The notes beneath the pieces are model-generated. The model was given only the letters and a program-made list of their open reading frames with translations. It had not been told where the DNA came from and did no database searches. This document shows positions 32,629-42,074 of a stretch of DNA of 64,000 nt, in pieces. This DNA comes from Brevibacillus borstelensis (lineage in GTDB: Bacteria > Bacillota > Bacilli > Brevibacillales > Brevibacillaceae), in contig NZ_RHHO01000005.1 of NCBI RefSeq assembly GCF_003710865.1, forward strand, positions 62,001 through 126,000, written 5' to 3'. Numbering within the stretch: position 1 is the first letter of the stretch; each line of letters opens with the position of its first letter. Both the position numbers and the translations under genes were made by a program.

Positions 32629-33287
32629 ATGCGTACCGCGTTCTGATTGCAGATGATCACCATATGGCGAGGCTGGCTATCCGCAGTCTCCTGGAGCAAG
32701 ACCCTTCCTTTTACGTCATCGGTGAAGCGACCAATGGCGAAGAAGCCTATCAAATGTGCGGAGCACTGCAGCCGGACCTGGTGCTGATGGATATCAACAT
32801 GCCGCGTTGGACTGGTCTGGAGGCAACGCGAGAGGTAAAAAAGGCATACCCGCATATAAAAGTTGTCATTCTCAGCATCTCTGATGATGTGGGAGATCTG
32901 ATCACAGCCATACAATTTGGGGCCCAAGGCTATCTTTTGAAAAACCTGGAGCCGGACGACTGGATCACCTATTTGCACGCCCTTCTCGGTGAAGACAGCG
33001 AGCTCTCAAGAGAAATGGCCGCGCGCTTGTTTACCCGCTTCCGGCAGGAAGAAAGCATGAATGAGCCTGTCCCCGACGTGTTGACTCCGCGCGAACGCGA
33101 AATCGTGATGTACGTCGGCGCAGGCAAAACAAACCGGGAAATCAGCGACGCCCTGATCATCGCAGAAAATACCGTAAAAAATCACATCAAGAACATTCTT
33201 GAAAAGCTGCAACTGGTCAATCGCGTCCAGCTCGCAGCCTACGCCGTAAGGCATCATCTGATGCTCAGGCAAAGCGACGAGCGTTAG
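32625..33287 (+). CDS. NarL/LuxR-family response regulator
   Basis: A 220-residue regulator. Receiver domain 1-125 with acidic pair Asp10/Asp11, phospho-acceptor Asp56 (LVLMDINMP) and conserved Lys in LLKNL; DNA-binding LuxR helix-turn-helix at about 155-210 (LTPREREIVMYVGAGKTNREISDALIIAENTVKNHIKNILEKLQLVNR). GTG start overlaps the kinase gene. Targets are unknown; the manganese/zinc uptake operon begins about 230 bp downstream on the same strand and could be one, but nothing in the sequence proves that. Confidence 0.92.
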   Translation: MNAYRVLIADDHHMARLAIRSLLEQDPSFYVIGEATNGEEAYQMCGALQPDLVLMDINMPRWTGLEATREVKKAYPHIKVVILSISDDVGDLITAIQFGAQGYLLKNLEPDDWITYLHALLGEDSELSREMAARLFTRFRQEESMNEPVPDVLTPREREIVMYVGAGKTNREISDALIIAENTVKNHIKNILEKLQLVNRVQLAAYAVRHHLMLRQSDER

Positions 33288-33514
33288 CTGCCCAGCCAGG
33301 TGAAAGCGATAGGGCCAGCGGGCACGCTCTGCTGTCCCTTGCGTGTGTATTATGGTTACAGCAACAGCACGTGTATTCCAGGATCAAAAAACTTGTACAA
33401 GCGAAACATTTTTGTCCTGAGAAAATAGTGTTGCGCTGTGCCATTTTTTTGTGTTAAAGTTGCACGAGGGAAACATTTATGTCTAAGGATAAAATATTTG
33501 AGGAGGGACAACTT

Positions 33515-34477
33515 TTGAGTGCTAAGACTACATATCAAAGAGTGCTGAAAGGAACGTTTTACTCTGTCTTGACAGCTGCTTTTCTATTGACCGGCTGCGG
33601 GACAAAGGAGGAGCCGGCAACAAAGCCGGCTGCTGGTGAGACTGTCTGGAAAGTCACGGCAACGACAGGCATGGTCGCCGATATTGTAAAAGAAGTGGGC
33701 GGCGAACATGTCGAGGTGACACAATTGATGGGCGCCGGGGTCGATCCTCACCTGTACAAAGCGTCCGAAGGAGATATCAAGCGGATTGACCAGGCCGATA
33801 TCATCTTCTACTCCGGGCTGCATCTCGAGGGGAAAATGGTCGAAATCTTCGAGAAAATGAGTGCGAAGAAGCCGGTAAAAGCGGTTACCGCCAGTTTGAC
33901 AAGGGAGCATCTGCTGGCTGACCCTGCTGCTCCTGAAAGCCCCGACCCGCACGTCTGGTTTGACGTCTCGCTATGGATGAAGGCTGTCGAGCAGGTACGG
34001 GACGATCTCGCCGCGTTTGACGCTGCTCACGCATCGAGCTATCAGGCCAACGCGGAGCGATATTTGCAAGAGTTGAAAGAACTTGATGATTACGCACGGG
34101 AGCAGCTCGGCTCGATCCCGAAAGAACAGCGCGTTTTGGTCACGGCGCACGACGCTTTCCAATACTTCGGTCGCGGCTATGACGTAGAGGTGATGGGGCT
34201 GCAAGGAATCAGCACCGCTTCCGAGTATGGCCTGAAGGATGTGCAGACGCTTGTAGATACGCTGGTTGAACGCAAAATCAAAGCCGTCTTTGTGGAATCG
34301 TCCGTTCCCAAGCGCTCTATCGAAGCAGTAGTGCAAGGTGCAGCTGCGAAAAATCACACTGTAGCCATTGGCGGCGAGCTGTTTTCGGACGCCATGGGAG
34401 AGCCCGGCACACCGGAGGGCAACTACATCGGGATGGTTCGCCACAACGTCGATACGATTGTGAACGCTTTAAAATAA
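33515..34477 (+). CDS. mntA: Metal ABC transporter substrate-binding lipoprotein (Mn/Zn)
   Basis: A 320-residue TroA/MntA-type cluster A-I binding protein. Signal peptide with lipobox LLTGC (lipidated Cys28), then metal ligands in DPHLYK and DPHVWFDV, plus conserved Glu and Asp later (FVESSVPKRS; LFSDAMGEPG). There is no His-rich loop, which argues for manganese over zinc. Start at TTG 33515 rests on GGAGGG six bases upstream. ATG 33479, 12 codons earlier, also has a GAGGG at fair spacing and cannot be excluded. First gene of a four-gene operon. Confidence 0.88.
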   Translation: MSAKTTYQRVLKGTFYSVLTAAFLLTGCGTKEEPATKPAAGETVWKVTATTGMVADIVKEVGGEHVEVTQLMGAGVDPHLYKASEGDIKRIDQADIIFYSGLHLEGKMVEIFEKMSAKKPVKAVTASLTREHLLADPAAPESPDPHVWFDVSLWMKAVEQVRDDLAAFDAAHASSYQANAERYLQELKELDDYAREQLGSIPKEQRVLVTAHDAFQYFGRGYDVEVMGLQGISTASEYGLKDVQTLVDTLVERKIKAVFVESSVPKRSIEAVVQGAAAKNHTVAIGGELFSDAMGEPGTPEGNYIGMVRHNVDTIVNALK

Positions 34478-34504
34478 ACTAACTTTTCTAAAGGAGGAAG
34501 ACAG

Positions 34505-35296
34505 ATGAGCAGCCAGACTGGAGCTGTACCTCTGCTGGTACGCGATATGACCGTCGCCTATCAGAAAAAGCCGGTACTGCGTAATGTAAATCTTTCGGTC
34601 CCGGAAGGAAAACTGATCGGCATCATCGGACCAAATGGAGCGGGAAAGTCTACGTTTATCAAAGCGGTTCAAGGCTTGATTCCGACCGCTTCGGGCACTG
34701 CGGAGGTGTATGGAAAGCCGTTTTCCCAGCAGCGCAGATCGGTGGGCTACGTCCCCCAACGCGAGTCGGTAGACTGGGATTTTCCTACAGACGCTCTCGA
34801 CGTAGTCTTGATGGGAAGATACGGACGATTGGGGTGGTTCCGGCGTCCCGGCAAAGCTGACCGGCAGTTTGCCCTGGATTGCCTGAAAAAAGTGGGAATG
34901 GCGGATTATGCCGACCGCCAGATCAGCCAATTGTCCGGCGGCCAGCAGCAGCGGGTTTTCCTCGCCCGCGCTCTTGCCCAGGAAGCCCAGCTCTACTTCA
35001 TGGACGAACCGTTCGCAGGCGTTGATGCTGCCACCGAGAGGGCTATCATTCAGCTTCTGAACGATCTGAAAAAACAGCAAAAAACCGTTCTGGTCGTCCA
35101 TCACGACCTCCAGACGGTCGATGAGTACTTTGACTGGGTCATCCTGTTGAACAGACGCGTGATCGCCGCAGGTCCCGTCAAAGAGATCTTCACGGCTGAA
35201 AACCTGCAAAAAACGTATGGCGGCCGCTTGCAAGTGCTGGGGACCCAGGTTCTCCTCACCAACGACAAAACGTCCGGGGAGGCGGATGCAACATGA
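34505..35296 (+). CDS. mntB: Metal ABC transporter ATPase
   Basis: A 263-residue ABC ATPase of the ZnuC/MntB group. Walker [10 protein letters not shown] (42-50), Q-loop [14 protein letters not shown], signature [15 protein letters not shown], Walker [13 protein letters not shown] and H-loop LVVHHDL. The WDFP stretch is typical of manganese/iron transport ATPases. AAAGGAGG before the ATG; its stop codon overlaps the next gene's ATG (ATGA). Confidence 0.93.
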   Translation: MSSQTGAVPLLVRDMTVAYQKKPVLRNVNLSVPEGKLIGIIGPNGAGKSTFIKAVQGLIPTASGTAEVYGKPFSQQRRSVGYVPQRESVDWDFPTDALDVVLMGRYGRLGWFRRPGKADRQFALDCLKKVGMADYADRQISQLSGGQQQRVFLARALAQEAQLYFMDEPFAGVDAATERAIIQLLNDLKKQQKTVLVVHHDLQTVDEYFDWVILLNRRVIAAGPVKEIFTAENLQKTYGGRLQVLGTQVLLTNDKTSGEADAT

Positions 35297-36648
35297 ATCT
35301 CCTTCTCGCCCTTCAAGACCCCAATACGCAATGGGTTTTGATGGGATGCATCCTGCTCGGCACAAGCAGCGGGATTCTCGGCTGCTTTGCCTTTCTGCGG
35401 GGGCGTTCGCTCGTCGGCGATGCTCTTGCCCACGCCGCGTTGCCCGGTGTATGCATGATCTTTCTTTTGACTGGCTCCAAATCGATCGGACTGTTTCTCA
35501 TCGGAGCCGGAGTAGCCGGTTTGTTGGCCAGCTACAGCATTACGGCCATCTCCCGCTACAGCCGGATCAAGGAGGATACTTCACTGGCCATCGTCCTGTC
35601 CGTTTTTTTCGGCATCGGCATCGTGCTTTTGACGTTCATCCAGCACAGCGCCAGCGGAAATCAGAGCGGTCTTGACAAATTTTTGTTCGGGCAAGCTGCT
35701 TCGTTGGTGAAAAGCGATGTGGTGACGATCATGATCGTGGCCAGTGTACTGATCGGGCTGACGGCGATCCTCTTCAAGGAGTTCACCCTGCTTTCCTTTG
35801 ACCCGGGATTTGGCCGCGGCCTTGGCTATCCGATGGGCCTCTTGGACGGATTGCTCATGCTGATGCTGCTGATGTCAGTCGTGATCGGCTTGCAGGCAGT
35901 CGGAGTCGTCCTCGTCGCCGCCATGTTGATCGCCCCTGCCGTGACCGCTCGATACTGGACGGATAAGCTGAGCAGAATGGTCGTGTTGTCGGGAGTATTC
36001 GGTGCGCTTAGCGGCGTGCTTGGTACATTGATCAGCACCCAGCAGGAAAACCTGCCTACCGGCCCGACTATCGTCCTTTCCGCAACCTGCTTTTTTGTCC
36101 TTTCGATCCTGTTCTCTCCCCGCAGAGGGGTGCTGGCGCGTCTTTTCCGTTTTTTCAAGCTGCGGCGCAAGGTTCTGATCGAGGATGTTCAGCAGGCCTT
36201 GTACGAGTGTTTGGAGGAGCAAGCAGGCAGCTCTCGTCCGGGAGGTGTCTACCTCGGAATCGGTTCGGCCGAGCTCGCTTTGAAAAGCGGAAAAAGCTTG
36301 TCCCAGGTGAAAAGCGCTTTGGCAGAGATGGTTCGGCAAAAAATCGTGGCCGAACGTGCCAAGGCGGATGGAAGTTCAACCTGGACGTTTACACCGGATG
36401 GGTTGAAAAACTCCTATCTGCTTGTGCTGAACCAAAGGCTGTGGGACCTGTACCACATGAACCAAAATGAGTATCATCACGTTCACATTGATCAATCTCA
36501 GGAAGAGCTGGCACCGCAGTTGACTGAAGAAATGCTGGAGAAGATGCTGGCCCAGCTCGAAGCGTATGATTTGACGCCGAAGCTGACGGAAGGCACACAG
36601 GCCATAAGCCGCTTGTACGCCCGCGAGCAGGGAGGATTGTCACTATGA
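35293..36648 (+). CDS. mntC: Metal ABC permease fused to DtxR/MntR-like cytoplasmic domain
   Basis: A 451-residue protein. Residues 1-278 are the ZnuB/MntC-type permease with about eight to nine helices ([12 protein letters not shown] and [17 protein letters not shown] motifs). Residues 290-451 are a soluble tail with a winged-helix-like part ([17 protein letters not shown] ... [18 protein letters not shown] ... [21 protein letters not shown]) and an MntR-like dimerisation segment with His-His ([22 protein letters not shown]). B. subtilis MntC (435 aa) has the same extra length, and in Chlamydia the comparable YtgCR protein is cleaved to release an iron-dependent repressor. Whether cleavage happens here is unknown. 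Confidence 0.88.
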   Translation: MNLLLALQDPNTQWVLMGCILLGTSSGILGCFAFLRGRSLVGDALAHAALPGVCMIFLLTGSKSIGLFLIGAGVAGLLASYSITAISRYSRIKEDTSLAIVLSVFFGIGIVLLTFIQHSASGNQSGLDKFLFGQAASLVKSDVVTIMIVASVLIGLTAILFKEFTLLSFDPGFGRGLGYPMGLLDGLLMLMLLMSVVIGLQAVGVVLVAAMLIAPAVTARYWTDKLSRMVVLSGVFGALSGVLGTLISTQQENLPTGPTIVLSATCFFVLSILFSPRRGVLARLFRFFKLRRKVLIEDVQQALYECLEEQAGSSRPGGVYLGIGSAELALKSGKSLSQVKSALAEMVRQKIVAERAKADGSSTWTFTPDGLKNSYLLVLNQRLWDLYHMNQNEYHHVHIDQSQEELAPQLTEEMLEKMLAQLEAYDLTPKLTEGTQAISRLYAREQGGLSL

Positions 36649-37526
36649 ATACGTTCTGGATCATTTTGACCGGGGCATTGGTCGCTGCTTCATGCGGTTT
36701 TCTGGGCTGCTTTCTGATCCTTCGCAGAATGGCGATGCTCGGGGATGCGATCAGCCACTCGATCCTTCCCGGCATTGTGATTGCCTTTTTGCTGAGCGGG
36801 AGCCGCGATATTTTGCCGATGCTGATCGGTGCTGCTGTCGTCGGCCTGTTGACCGTCTTTATCGTGCAGCTTCTCAGTCAAAACGGCGTGAAAGCGGACG
36901 CTGCCATTGGCGTAACGTTTACCGCTCTGTTTTCTGTAGGCGTCGTGCTAGTCTCCTTGTACACCGCGCAGGTCGATCTCGATCTGGACTGCGTCCTGTA
37001 CGGAGAAATCGCTTATGTCCCGTGGGATACATGGCAGTGGGGCGGAATCGACATGGGCCCGCGTGCCGCTTGGGGAATTGGCGGTGTGTTTCTGCTCAGC
37101 CTGCTGCTTGTCGGCCTTTTCTTCAAGCAGTTCAAGCTGTGCAGCTTTGATCCCGCCCTTGCTGCCGCGATCGGCATTCCCGTCGTATTTTTCCACTACC
37201 TGCTGATGACACTGGTCTCCTTTACAACCGTGGCAGCGTTTGAGAGCGTAGGGGCCATCCTGGTAGTGGCGATGCTGGTCGTGCCCAGCGCGACGGCATA
37301 CCTATTGACGGAAAAGCTGCACGTCATGCTTTTTATCAGTATGGGGGTTGGCGTTCTCTGCTCGGTATTTGGCTATCTGCTCGCCTCCTGGATGGACAGC
37401 TCGATCGCCGGATCGATGACAGCCGTCTCCGGTCTTTTGTTTTTGCTGGCGTTCCTCTTCTCGCCGCGCCACGGGATGGTTATCCGGATGCTGGCCCGCC
37501 GCAGGATGCGCTTGGGCACCAATTGA
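36645..37526 (+). CDS. mntD: Metal ABC transporter permease
   Basis: A 293-residue permease with about nine membrane helices and no added tail. Family motifs LGCFLILRRMAMLGDAISHSILPGIV near the N-terminus, LCSFDPALAAAIGIP and ESVGAILVVAMLVVPSATAYLL. Its ATG overlaps the stop of the previous gene, so the two permeases are made together and probably form a heterodimer. Last gene of the uptake operon, followed by a hairpin terminator. Confidence 0.93.
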   Translation: MNTFWIILTGALVAASCGFLGCFLILRRMAMLGDAISHSILPGIVIAFLLSGSRDILPMLIGAAVVGLLTVFIVQLLSQNGVKADAAIGVTFTALFSVGVVLVSLYTAQVDLDLDCVLYGEIAYVPWDTWQWGGIDMGPRAAWGIGGVFLLSLLLVGLFFKQFKLCSFDPALAAAIGIPVVFFHYLLMTLVSFTTVAAFESVGAILVVAMLVVPSATAYLLTEKLHVMLFISMGVGVLCSVFGYLLASWMDSSIAGSMTAVSGLLFLLAFLFSPRHGMVIRMLARRRMRLGTN

Positions 37527-37654
37527 TCCGGGAATTGAGTCGTTGTCGTTCCCATGACTTTTCTCATTCAGTTCCCCGAAACGCTGACCTGTTTTCGGAA
37601 GAGCCTATGTTTTTTGGTGTAACCACTTCTTGAGTTACCCAAAGTCTAGGGCCA

Positions 37655-37695
37655 TAAAAATAGCTGACGGCAGATACCGTCAGCTTCTTTTTTCT
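37655..37695. terminator. Bidirectional terminator between mnt operon and ycgQ
   Basis: Perfect 9-bp stem AGCTGACGG / CCGTCAGCT with loop CAGATA, flanked by A5 on the left and TCTTTTTTC on the right, so it serves both converging units. Confidence 0.88.
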
Positions 37696-37737
37696 TTTCG
37701 GCAAAAGCTCCCCGCTTCGGTGCGTTAACTAGTCTGA

Positions 37738-38838
37738 TCAAGGCGAGGGAGCCGTTTCAAAATTGTAATAGACATACGGGTCCTTCGGCGCCTCTACCTT
37801 TTCTACCTTCGATGCCTTCAACACGAGCATGTCGTACTCGTTTACTTTTCTCAACTCCAGCTTTCCCCGAACCTGCACCCAGCTGTCCGTTTTCCACTTG
37901 CTGGCCTCCGGCACTTCGACCAGAATGCCAAAGACTGTCGCATCTGCGGTGCAGCAAGAAACAGAGAACCGGGCGACGACGAATTGCTCCGGTGAAAATC
38001 CTGCCTCCCGGTACACAAAGCCCATTGTTTGCACTTCTTTGCCGGCAAATTCCTTGGAGAACAAATCCATCGTCGTCAAGCCGTCGAGAAACAGCTTGTC
38101 ATCCAGCAGAATTACCGGTTGTTTGTACATCTTGACTGCCAAATCGGTATAAAAACCGCCAAATTGTTCAGGGTTGAACAAGGCGCGTAGTTCCTCGTCT
38201 GTTGCGGCTGTATTGCCAGAAGCGTGACCTGTGTCCGTATTTTTCGACTCGATGCTGTTTGTTCCGGATGAATTCGAGTCAATCGGGACGACTTCCACCT
38301 CCTGCCTAGAGCTGGATGCATCCCCAGCTTCTCCTGTAATTGCAGCGGCATTCGCTTTCTGGCCTGTTCCGGACGACTCCGGCAACCGACCGCTTCCGCT
38401 CTCCCCTCCTGCACCTTCCTCTGATAAAGGCGCAGCAACGGTGACTTTCTTTACCCAATGGCTTTCCCCTGTCAAGAGCGTAACACCCCGCTTTTCCGCC
38501 AAAGAGCTGCCGAGAATCTTGTCCGGCATCACAAACCCCATCAAGAGCGGCAAAGCAAACAAGGAGTACACAACAATCGAAATCCAGCGGTTGCGAGGGA
38601 GCTTGTGGGCGTCCTCGCAGTCACACTCATAGGCTGTAGGTCCAATGACAGCCTGGCGGATACTGGCAATCGTAAGCAGGCAAAAAACCCCGAGCGTGAC
38701 ATAGCTCAGCATATGCAGGCGCGGAGCCAGATACTGACTGAGGCTTCCCGACCAGATCAGCTCCGCGAGCAGCACCGTAAATCCGGCCAACAGAAAGCTG
38801 CGCACCCAATAATGACGTTTTACAGCATTCGCATCCAT
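37738..38838 (-). CDS. ycgQ: TIGR03943-type membrane protein, YcgQ-like
   Basis: A 366-residue protein with helices at about 12-30 and 40-60, a cysteine stretch CDCEDAHK and a third helix near 88-105; the C-terminal ~170 residues form the soluble domain with the family hallmark SVSCCTADATVFG and a VRGKLELRKVNEYDMLVLKASKVEKV OB-like strand set. It is about 80 residues longer than B. subtilis YcgQ because of a Ser/Gly/Glu/Ala-rich linker (about 145-215). It is translated after YcgR (11 bp gap) and presumed to be its partner in metal or metallocofactor transport. Confidence 0.85.
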   Translation of the reverse strand: MDANAVKRHYWVRSFLLAGFTVLLAELIWSGSLSQYLAPRLHMLSYVTLGVFCLLTIASIRQAVIGPTAYECDCEDAHKLPRNRWISIVVYSLFALPLLMGFVMPDKILGSSLAEKRGVTLLTGESHWVKKVTVAAPLSEEGAGGESGSGRLPESSGTGQKANAAAITGEAGDASSSRQEVEVVPIDSNSSGTNSIESKNTDTGHASGNTAATDEELRALFNPEQFGGFYTDLAVKMYKQPVILLDDKLFLDGLTTMDLFSKEFAGKEVQTMGFVYREAGFSPEQFVVARFSVSCCTADATVFGILVEVPEASKWKTDSWVQVRGKLELRKVNEYDMLVLKASKVEKVEAPKDPYVYYNFETAPSP

Positions 38839-38849
38839 CTGTCTCCCCC

Positions 38850-39854
38850 CTACACTGGTATGAGCAATGTGACGGCAAGCACCAGCAGCGTCACAGTCAA
38901 TAGCAGCTTGACGACAAAGCCGAATCGAAACGAGCCAAACAGCATCATCGTGCTTTTCAAGTCAAGCATCGGCCCGTAGACTAGAAAAGCCAACAGCGAG
39001 CTGGCATGAAACGTATTTGCGAAGGAAGCCGCGATAAAGGCATCCGCTTCCGAACAGAGCGAGAACACATACGCCATGCCCATCATGACCAAATGGGAAG
39101 TAAACGGTGTTTGTCCGATAGACAGCAACGTCTCCCGACTGATCCAGACTTGCAGTACTGAGCTGATCAGGGCGCCAAACAGCAAGTATTTGCCCATATC
39201 AAAAAATTCGTCGACCGCGTGGTTCAGCGTAGCACCGAGCTTGCCGCGGACCGCTTCCGCATGTGCCGTCTCATGGCGAATCTCTTGCTCCACACCGAGC
39301 CGGAGCGGATTCTTTTTGACGGTCAAAAATATCAGCACACCGGTGATCACGGCGACGAGAAAAGCGGCCAAGACCCGGTAGTAGGCCAGATCAGGAAAGC
39401 GTTGAAAAGCAACCACCGTCGATGTAAATACGACCGGGTTGACGACAGGCCCTGCCAGCAGGAAGACAATGCCCACATGAACCGGCATCCCTTTTTGAAT
39501 CAATCGCCGGACGACCGGAATGATCGCACACTCGCAGACGGGAAAAAGGATTCCCAAAAGGCCCGCAAAAGGAATCGCCGCAAGCGGATGCCGAGGCGTC
39601 CAGCGCCTTACCTGCTCTTCCGATACAAACGTCTGAATAAAGGCGGAAAAGAAAACTCCCAACAATACAAACGGGATGGCTTCCAGAAGAATGCTGAGAA
39701 AAAGTGTTTTTACATCAAGCAAGCTCGGGGATTGAAGAAAGCCAAGCAAGCCGGACTCGCCACTTCCACCTCTGCCCAGCAACAAGACGACAAACGTTCC
39801 CAACAAAAGAGCCCCCATGATTTCCAGAGACAGCCCCCGTATCTTTGCCAGCAC
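38850..39854 (-). CDS. ycgR: Permease of the YcgR/ArsP family
   Basis: A 334-residue permease with about eight membrane helices. The motif FPVCECAIIPVVRRLIQKGMPVHVGIVFLLAGPVVNP is the COG0701 signature; GQTPFTSHLVMMGMAYVFSLCSEADAF is the second conserved region. Related proteins export organoarsenicals (ArsP) or accompany zinc/nickel genes. I put the start at GTG 39854 because GGAGG lies eight bases before it; a TTG at 39869 contains that site. It is divergent from a CadC-type repressor, suggesting metal-controlled expression. Confidence 0.85.
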   Translation of the reverse strand: MLAKIRGLSLEIMGALLLGTFVVLLLGRGGSGESGLLGFLQSPSLLDVKTLFLSILLEAIPFVLLGVFFSAFIQTFVSEEQVRRWTPRHPLAAIPFAGLLGILFPVCECAIIPVVRRLIQKGMPVHVGIVFLLAGPVVNPVVFTSTVVAFQRFPDLAYYRVLAAFLVAVITGVLIFLTVKKNPLRLGVEQEIRHETAHAEAVRGKLGATLNHAVDEFFDMGKYLLFGALISSVLQVWISRETLLSIGQTPFTSHLVMMGMAYVFSLCSEADAFIAASFANTFHASSLLAFLVYGPMLDLKSTMMLFGSFRFGFVVKLLLTVTLLVLAVTLLIPV

Positions 39855-40029
39855 AGCTCGTTCCTCCAATCCAGCTTCAAAATTGCTTGTCCTTACTCAT
39901 TATATGCATTCTTTACAACAATTCCACCTATTGGGAAATGTAAAAAAGAGATTGCTTGCACGAATTGCATACCTGTACTTTTTTTCCAGCTCAATCCGTT
40001 TTATAATACCTAAACAGGGAGGTGATGAC

Positions 40030-40410
40030 GTGCCATCTGATGATACGCTCGGAAAAGACGCCCACATATGTGAAATGCAAAGTGTCGATGAAGCCAAGGT
40101 AAACCGTTTGAAGCCGCGCATGCAGGAAACCGACGGCGTAGCGACCATCTTTAAAGCGCTTGCTGACGATACGAGAGCGAAAATAATATACGCCCTCGCC
40201 CTCGAAGGGGAGCTATGCGTCTGTGATGTAGCAAACGTGATAGAGGGTACGATCGCCAATACCTCTCACCATCTGCGCCTCTTGCGCAATATGGGGCTGG
40301 CTCGTTACCGGAAAGAGGGCAAGCTGGTCTACTACTCCCTCGATGATGATCATGTCCGCCATCTGATTCTCTCTGGCGTTGAGCATGCAGCCGAACGAAG
40401 ACAAAACTGA
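40030..40410 (+). CDS. ArsR/SmtB-family metalloregulator, CadC-like
   Basis: A 126-residue winged-helix repressor. It keeps nearly all metal ligands of staphylococcal CadC: an N-terminal Cys (C14 in HICEMQ), Cys63 and Cys65 in ELCVCDVAN, and the dimer-interface zinc site Asp106, His108, His119, Glu122. The second N-terminal Cys of CadC is Ser here, which may change Cd/Pb preference. Recognition helix is IANTSHHLRLLRNMGL. GTG start with GGAGGTGATG upstream. It faces the ycgR gene across a 175-bp region and is likely to control it and itself. Confidence 0.9.
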   Translation: MPSDDTLGKDAHICEMQSVDEAKVNRLKPRMQETDGVATIFKALADDTRAKIIYALALEGELCVCDVANVIEGTIANTSHHLRLLRNMGLARYRKEGKLVYYSLDDDHVRHLILSGVEHAAERRQN

Positions 40411-40635
40411 CCTGATATCCCGGAGCCCTTCCCCTTTCTCCCCCTGCTCCGGGCACTTCCATCATCCCGCCAACAACTTTCTTGTCATTCACGCCAGTCT
40501 TCTTCCACTTTTATGTTTTCAGATTACCGTGTACTGCATGGAAAGGAGGTGGTCGGCTTTTCCCACGATATAGATTCACCGTTTGACGTTGCTGACTGGT
40601 CTAGAGCAAACTCTTGACAAAAGGAGGCGTCATCT

Positions 40636-42012
40636 ATGAATCAACCGGATATCGGGAATATGGATCTGTGCATTAAAGACGTGATGGAGGCAGCCTTGGA
40701 CAACAACCGAGGACCTGAAGACCCTACGGACTTTCAACAACTGTATACTCGATTAGTCGCCGCACGGGAAAAGCTCCCGCCACTCTATCAGGATCGCGTC
40801 TACCAGCCCTTCATCAAGGCACTGGACGAGCTTTCCGAAAAAGGCTTTGCCGAGCTGCTTCGCCGCGATCCCAACCGGGAGCAGGCTGCCGGTTTGCTGC
40901 TCGACATCGCACAGGCCATTCTCCAAAACGGAGAAGGCTATGAAGACCGCGCTACCGATGCCTTCCAGGAAGTGGTCAGCGACTTGTATGACGGCTTTCT
41001 AAGTGCATCCGACCGAAATGGAATCAAGCCTCCCGACCTCAGTGTGACAGCTCCGCTGGTCAAGTGGGGACGGCCTGAATACGGTCCTTATACGTGGACC
41101 ATTGCGGCCGCCTCTCACTTTGGCCTTGAAACAGGCATTGTCAATCTCCCGCCCTCTCATGCCAAACGGGGCCTGCTCGGATGGTCTGCGCTGAGCCACG
41201 AAACCGCGGGGCATGACATTCTTCACGCAGACACAGGCCTATTGAAAGAACTGGCGCAAAAAATTCGCGAGCAATTGTTGAAGCAAAATTTCACCTTGGG
41301 ATTGGCCAATTATTGGTCGCAACGAGTGGATGAGACCGCTTCCGATGTACTGGGAATCCTCAACATGGGACCCGCAGCCGGTATCGGCCTGATCGGCTAT
41401 TTCCGGGGGCTGAACGGTGCATGGAACGGGACGCCGACCTTGCGAAACACGGGGCCTGAGTACGATTCCCATCCTGCCGATATTTTGCGCGGCTATCTTG
41501 CTGCCGAAACCGTTCGCCTGCTTCAATTTGACCAGGCGGAAGCGTGGGCAGAGGCGATTTCCGCCGAGACCGACAAGGATTTGACTACCATCCAGCTCGG
41601 AAGGCAGACAGTCGATGCCAAAACTGCCCGGAAATCTGCTGCTGTCGTCGCTCAAGCGATAACAGAATCACGTCTCAATAGCCTCGAACAGCATTCACTC
41701 GGACAAATCCAGAACTGGCATAACGAAGATGAGCGCATCGCAAGCCAAATCCGGGCACATATCCACTCAGAGTCAAAGCTGCATGAATGCTACGTTTCAG
41801 GGATGTATGCCGCGCATGTCGTGGCGGCTTCCGTCACTGCTTCTCTGGAGAAAAACGCAAACATCGAAGCGATTTTTGCCGGCATGCTCGCCTTGCTCAA
41901 GGAGATGCACGATGCCAACCCTGCATGGGGACCACTCTACGTCAAGCATCGAGGCGACCTTACGCGTCATCGCGCCTATCGGTTCCCCGCTGCTCAATCA
42001 GTCGCTGGATAA
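40636..42012 (+). CDS. Orphan protein with HExxGH metallopeptidase-like signature
   Basis: A 458-residue soluble protein, no signal or membrane segment. Residues 188-193 read HETAGH, followed by DILHAD; 40 residues on comes VDETASD (Glu233), and then a YDSHPADILRG motif (His279). HExxGH with a downstream acidic motif is otherwise a feature of M49 dipeptidyl peptidase III (HELLGH ... EECRAE), and the SHP..R element recalls M48-type zincins. I do not recognise the family and the rest shows no likeness to DPP III. AGGAGG precedes the ATG. Neighbours are metal-handling genes, with no obvious operon link. Confidence 0.6.
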   Translation: MNQPDIGNMDLCIKDVMEAALDNNRGPEDPTDFQQLYTRLVAAREKLPPLYQDRVYQPFIKALDELSEKGFAELLRRDPNREQAAGLLLDIAQAILQNGEGYEDRATDAFQEVVSDLYDGFLSASDRNGIKPPDLSVTAPLVKWGRPEYGPYTWTIAAASHFGLETGIVNLPPSHAKRGLLGWSALSHETAGHDILHADTGLLKELAQKIREQLLKQNFTLGLANYWSQRVDETASDVLGILNMGPAAGIGLIGYFRGLNGAWNGTPTLRNTGPEYDSHPADILRGYLAAETVRLLQFDQAEAWAEAISAETDKDLTTIQLGRQTVDAKTARKSAAVVAQAITESRLNSLEQHSLGQIQNWHNEDERIASQIRAHIHSESKLHECYVSGMYAAHVVAASVTASLEKNANIEAIFAGMLALLKEMHDANPAWGPLYVKHRGDLTRHRAYRFPAAQSVAG

Positions 42013-42021
42013 GCTTTTGCT

Positions 42022-42051
42022 GGGCCGCTGAAACCTGGCGGCCATTTTTTT
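42022..42051 (+). terminator. Terminator after HExxGH gene
   Basis: Stem GGCCGC / GCGGCC with a 9-nt loop, then ATTTTTTT. Confidence 0.82.
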
Positions 42052-42074
42052 ATTCTCATCATTCAAATATATGC

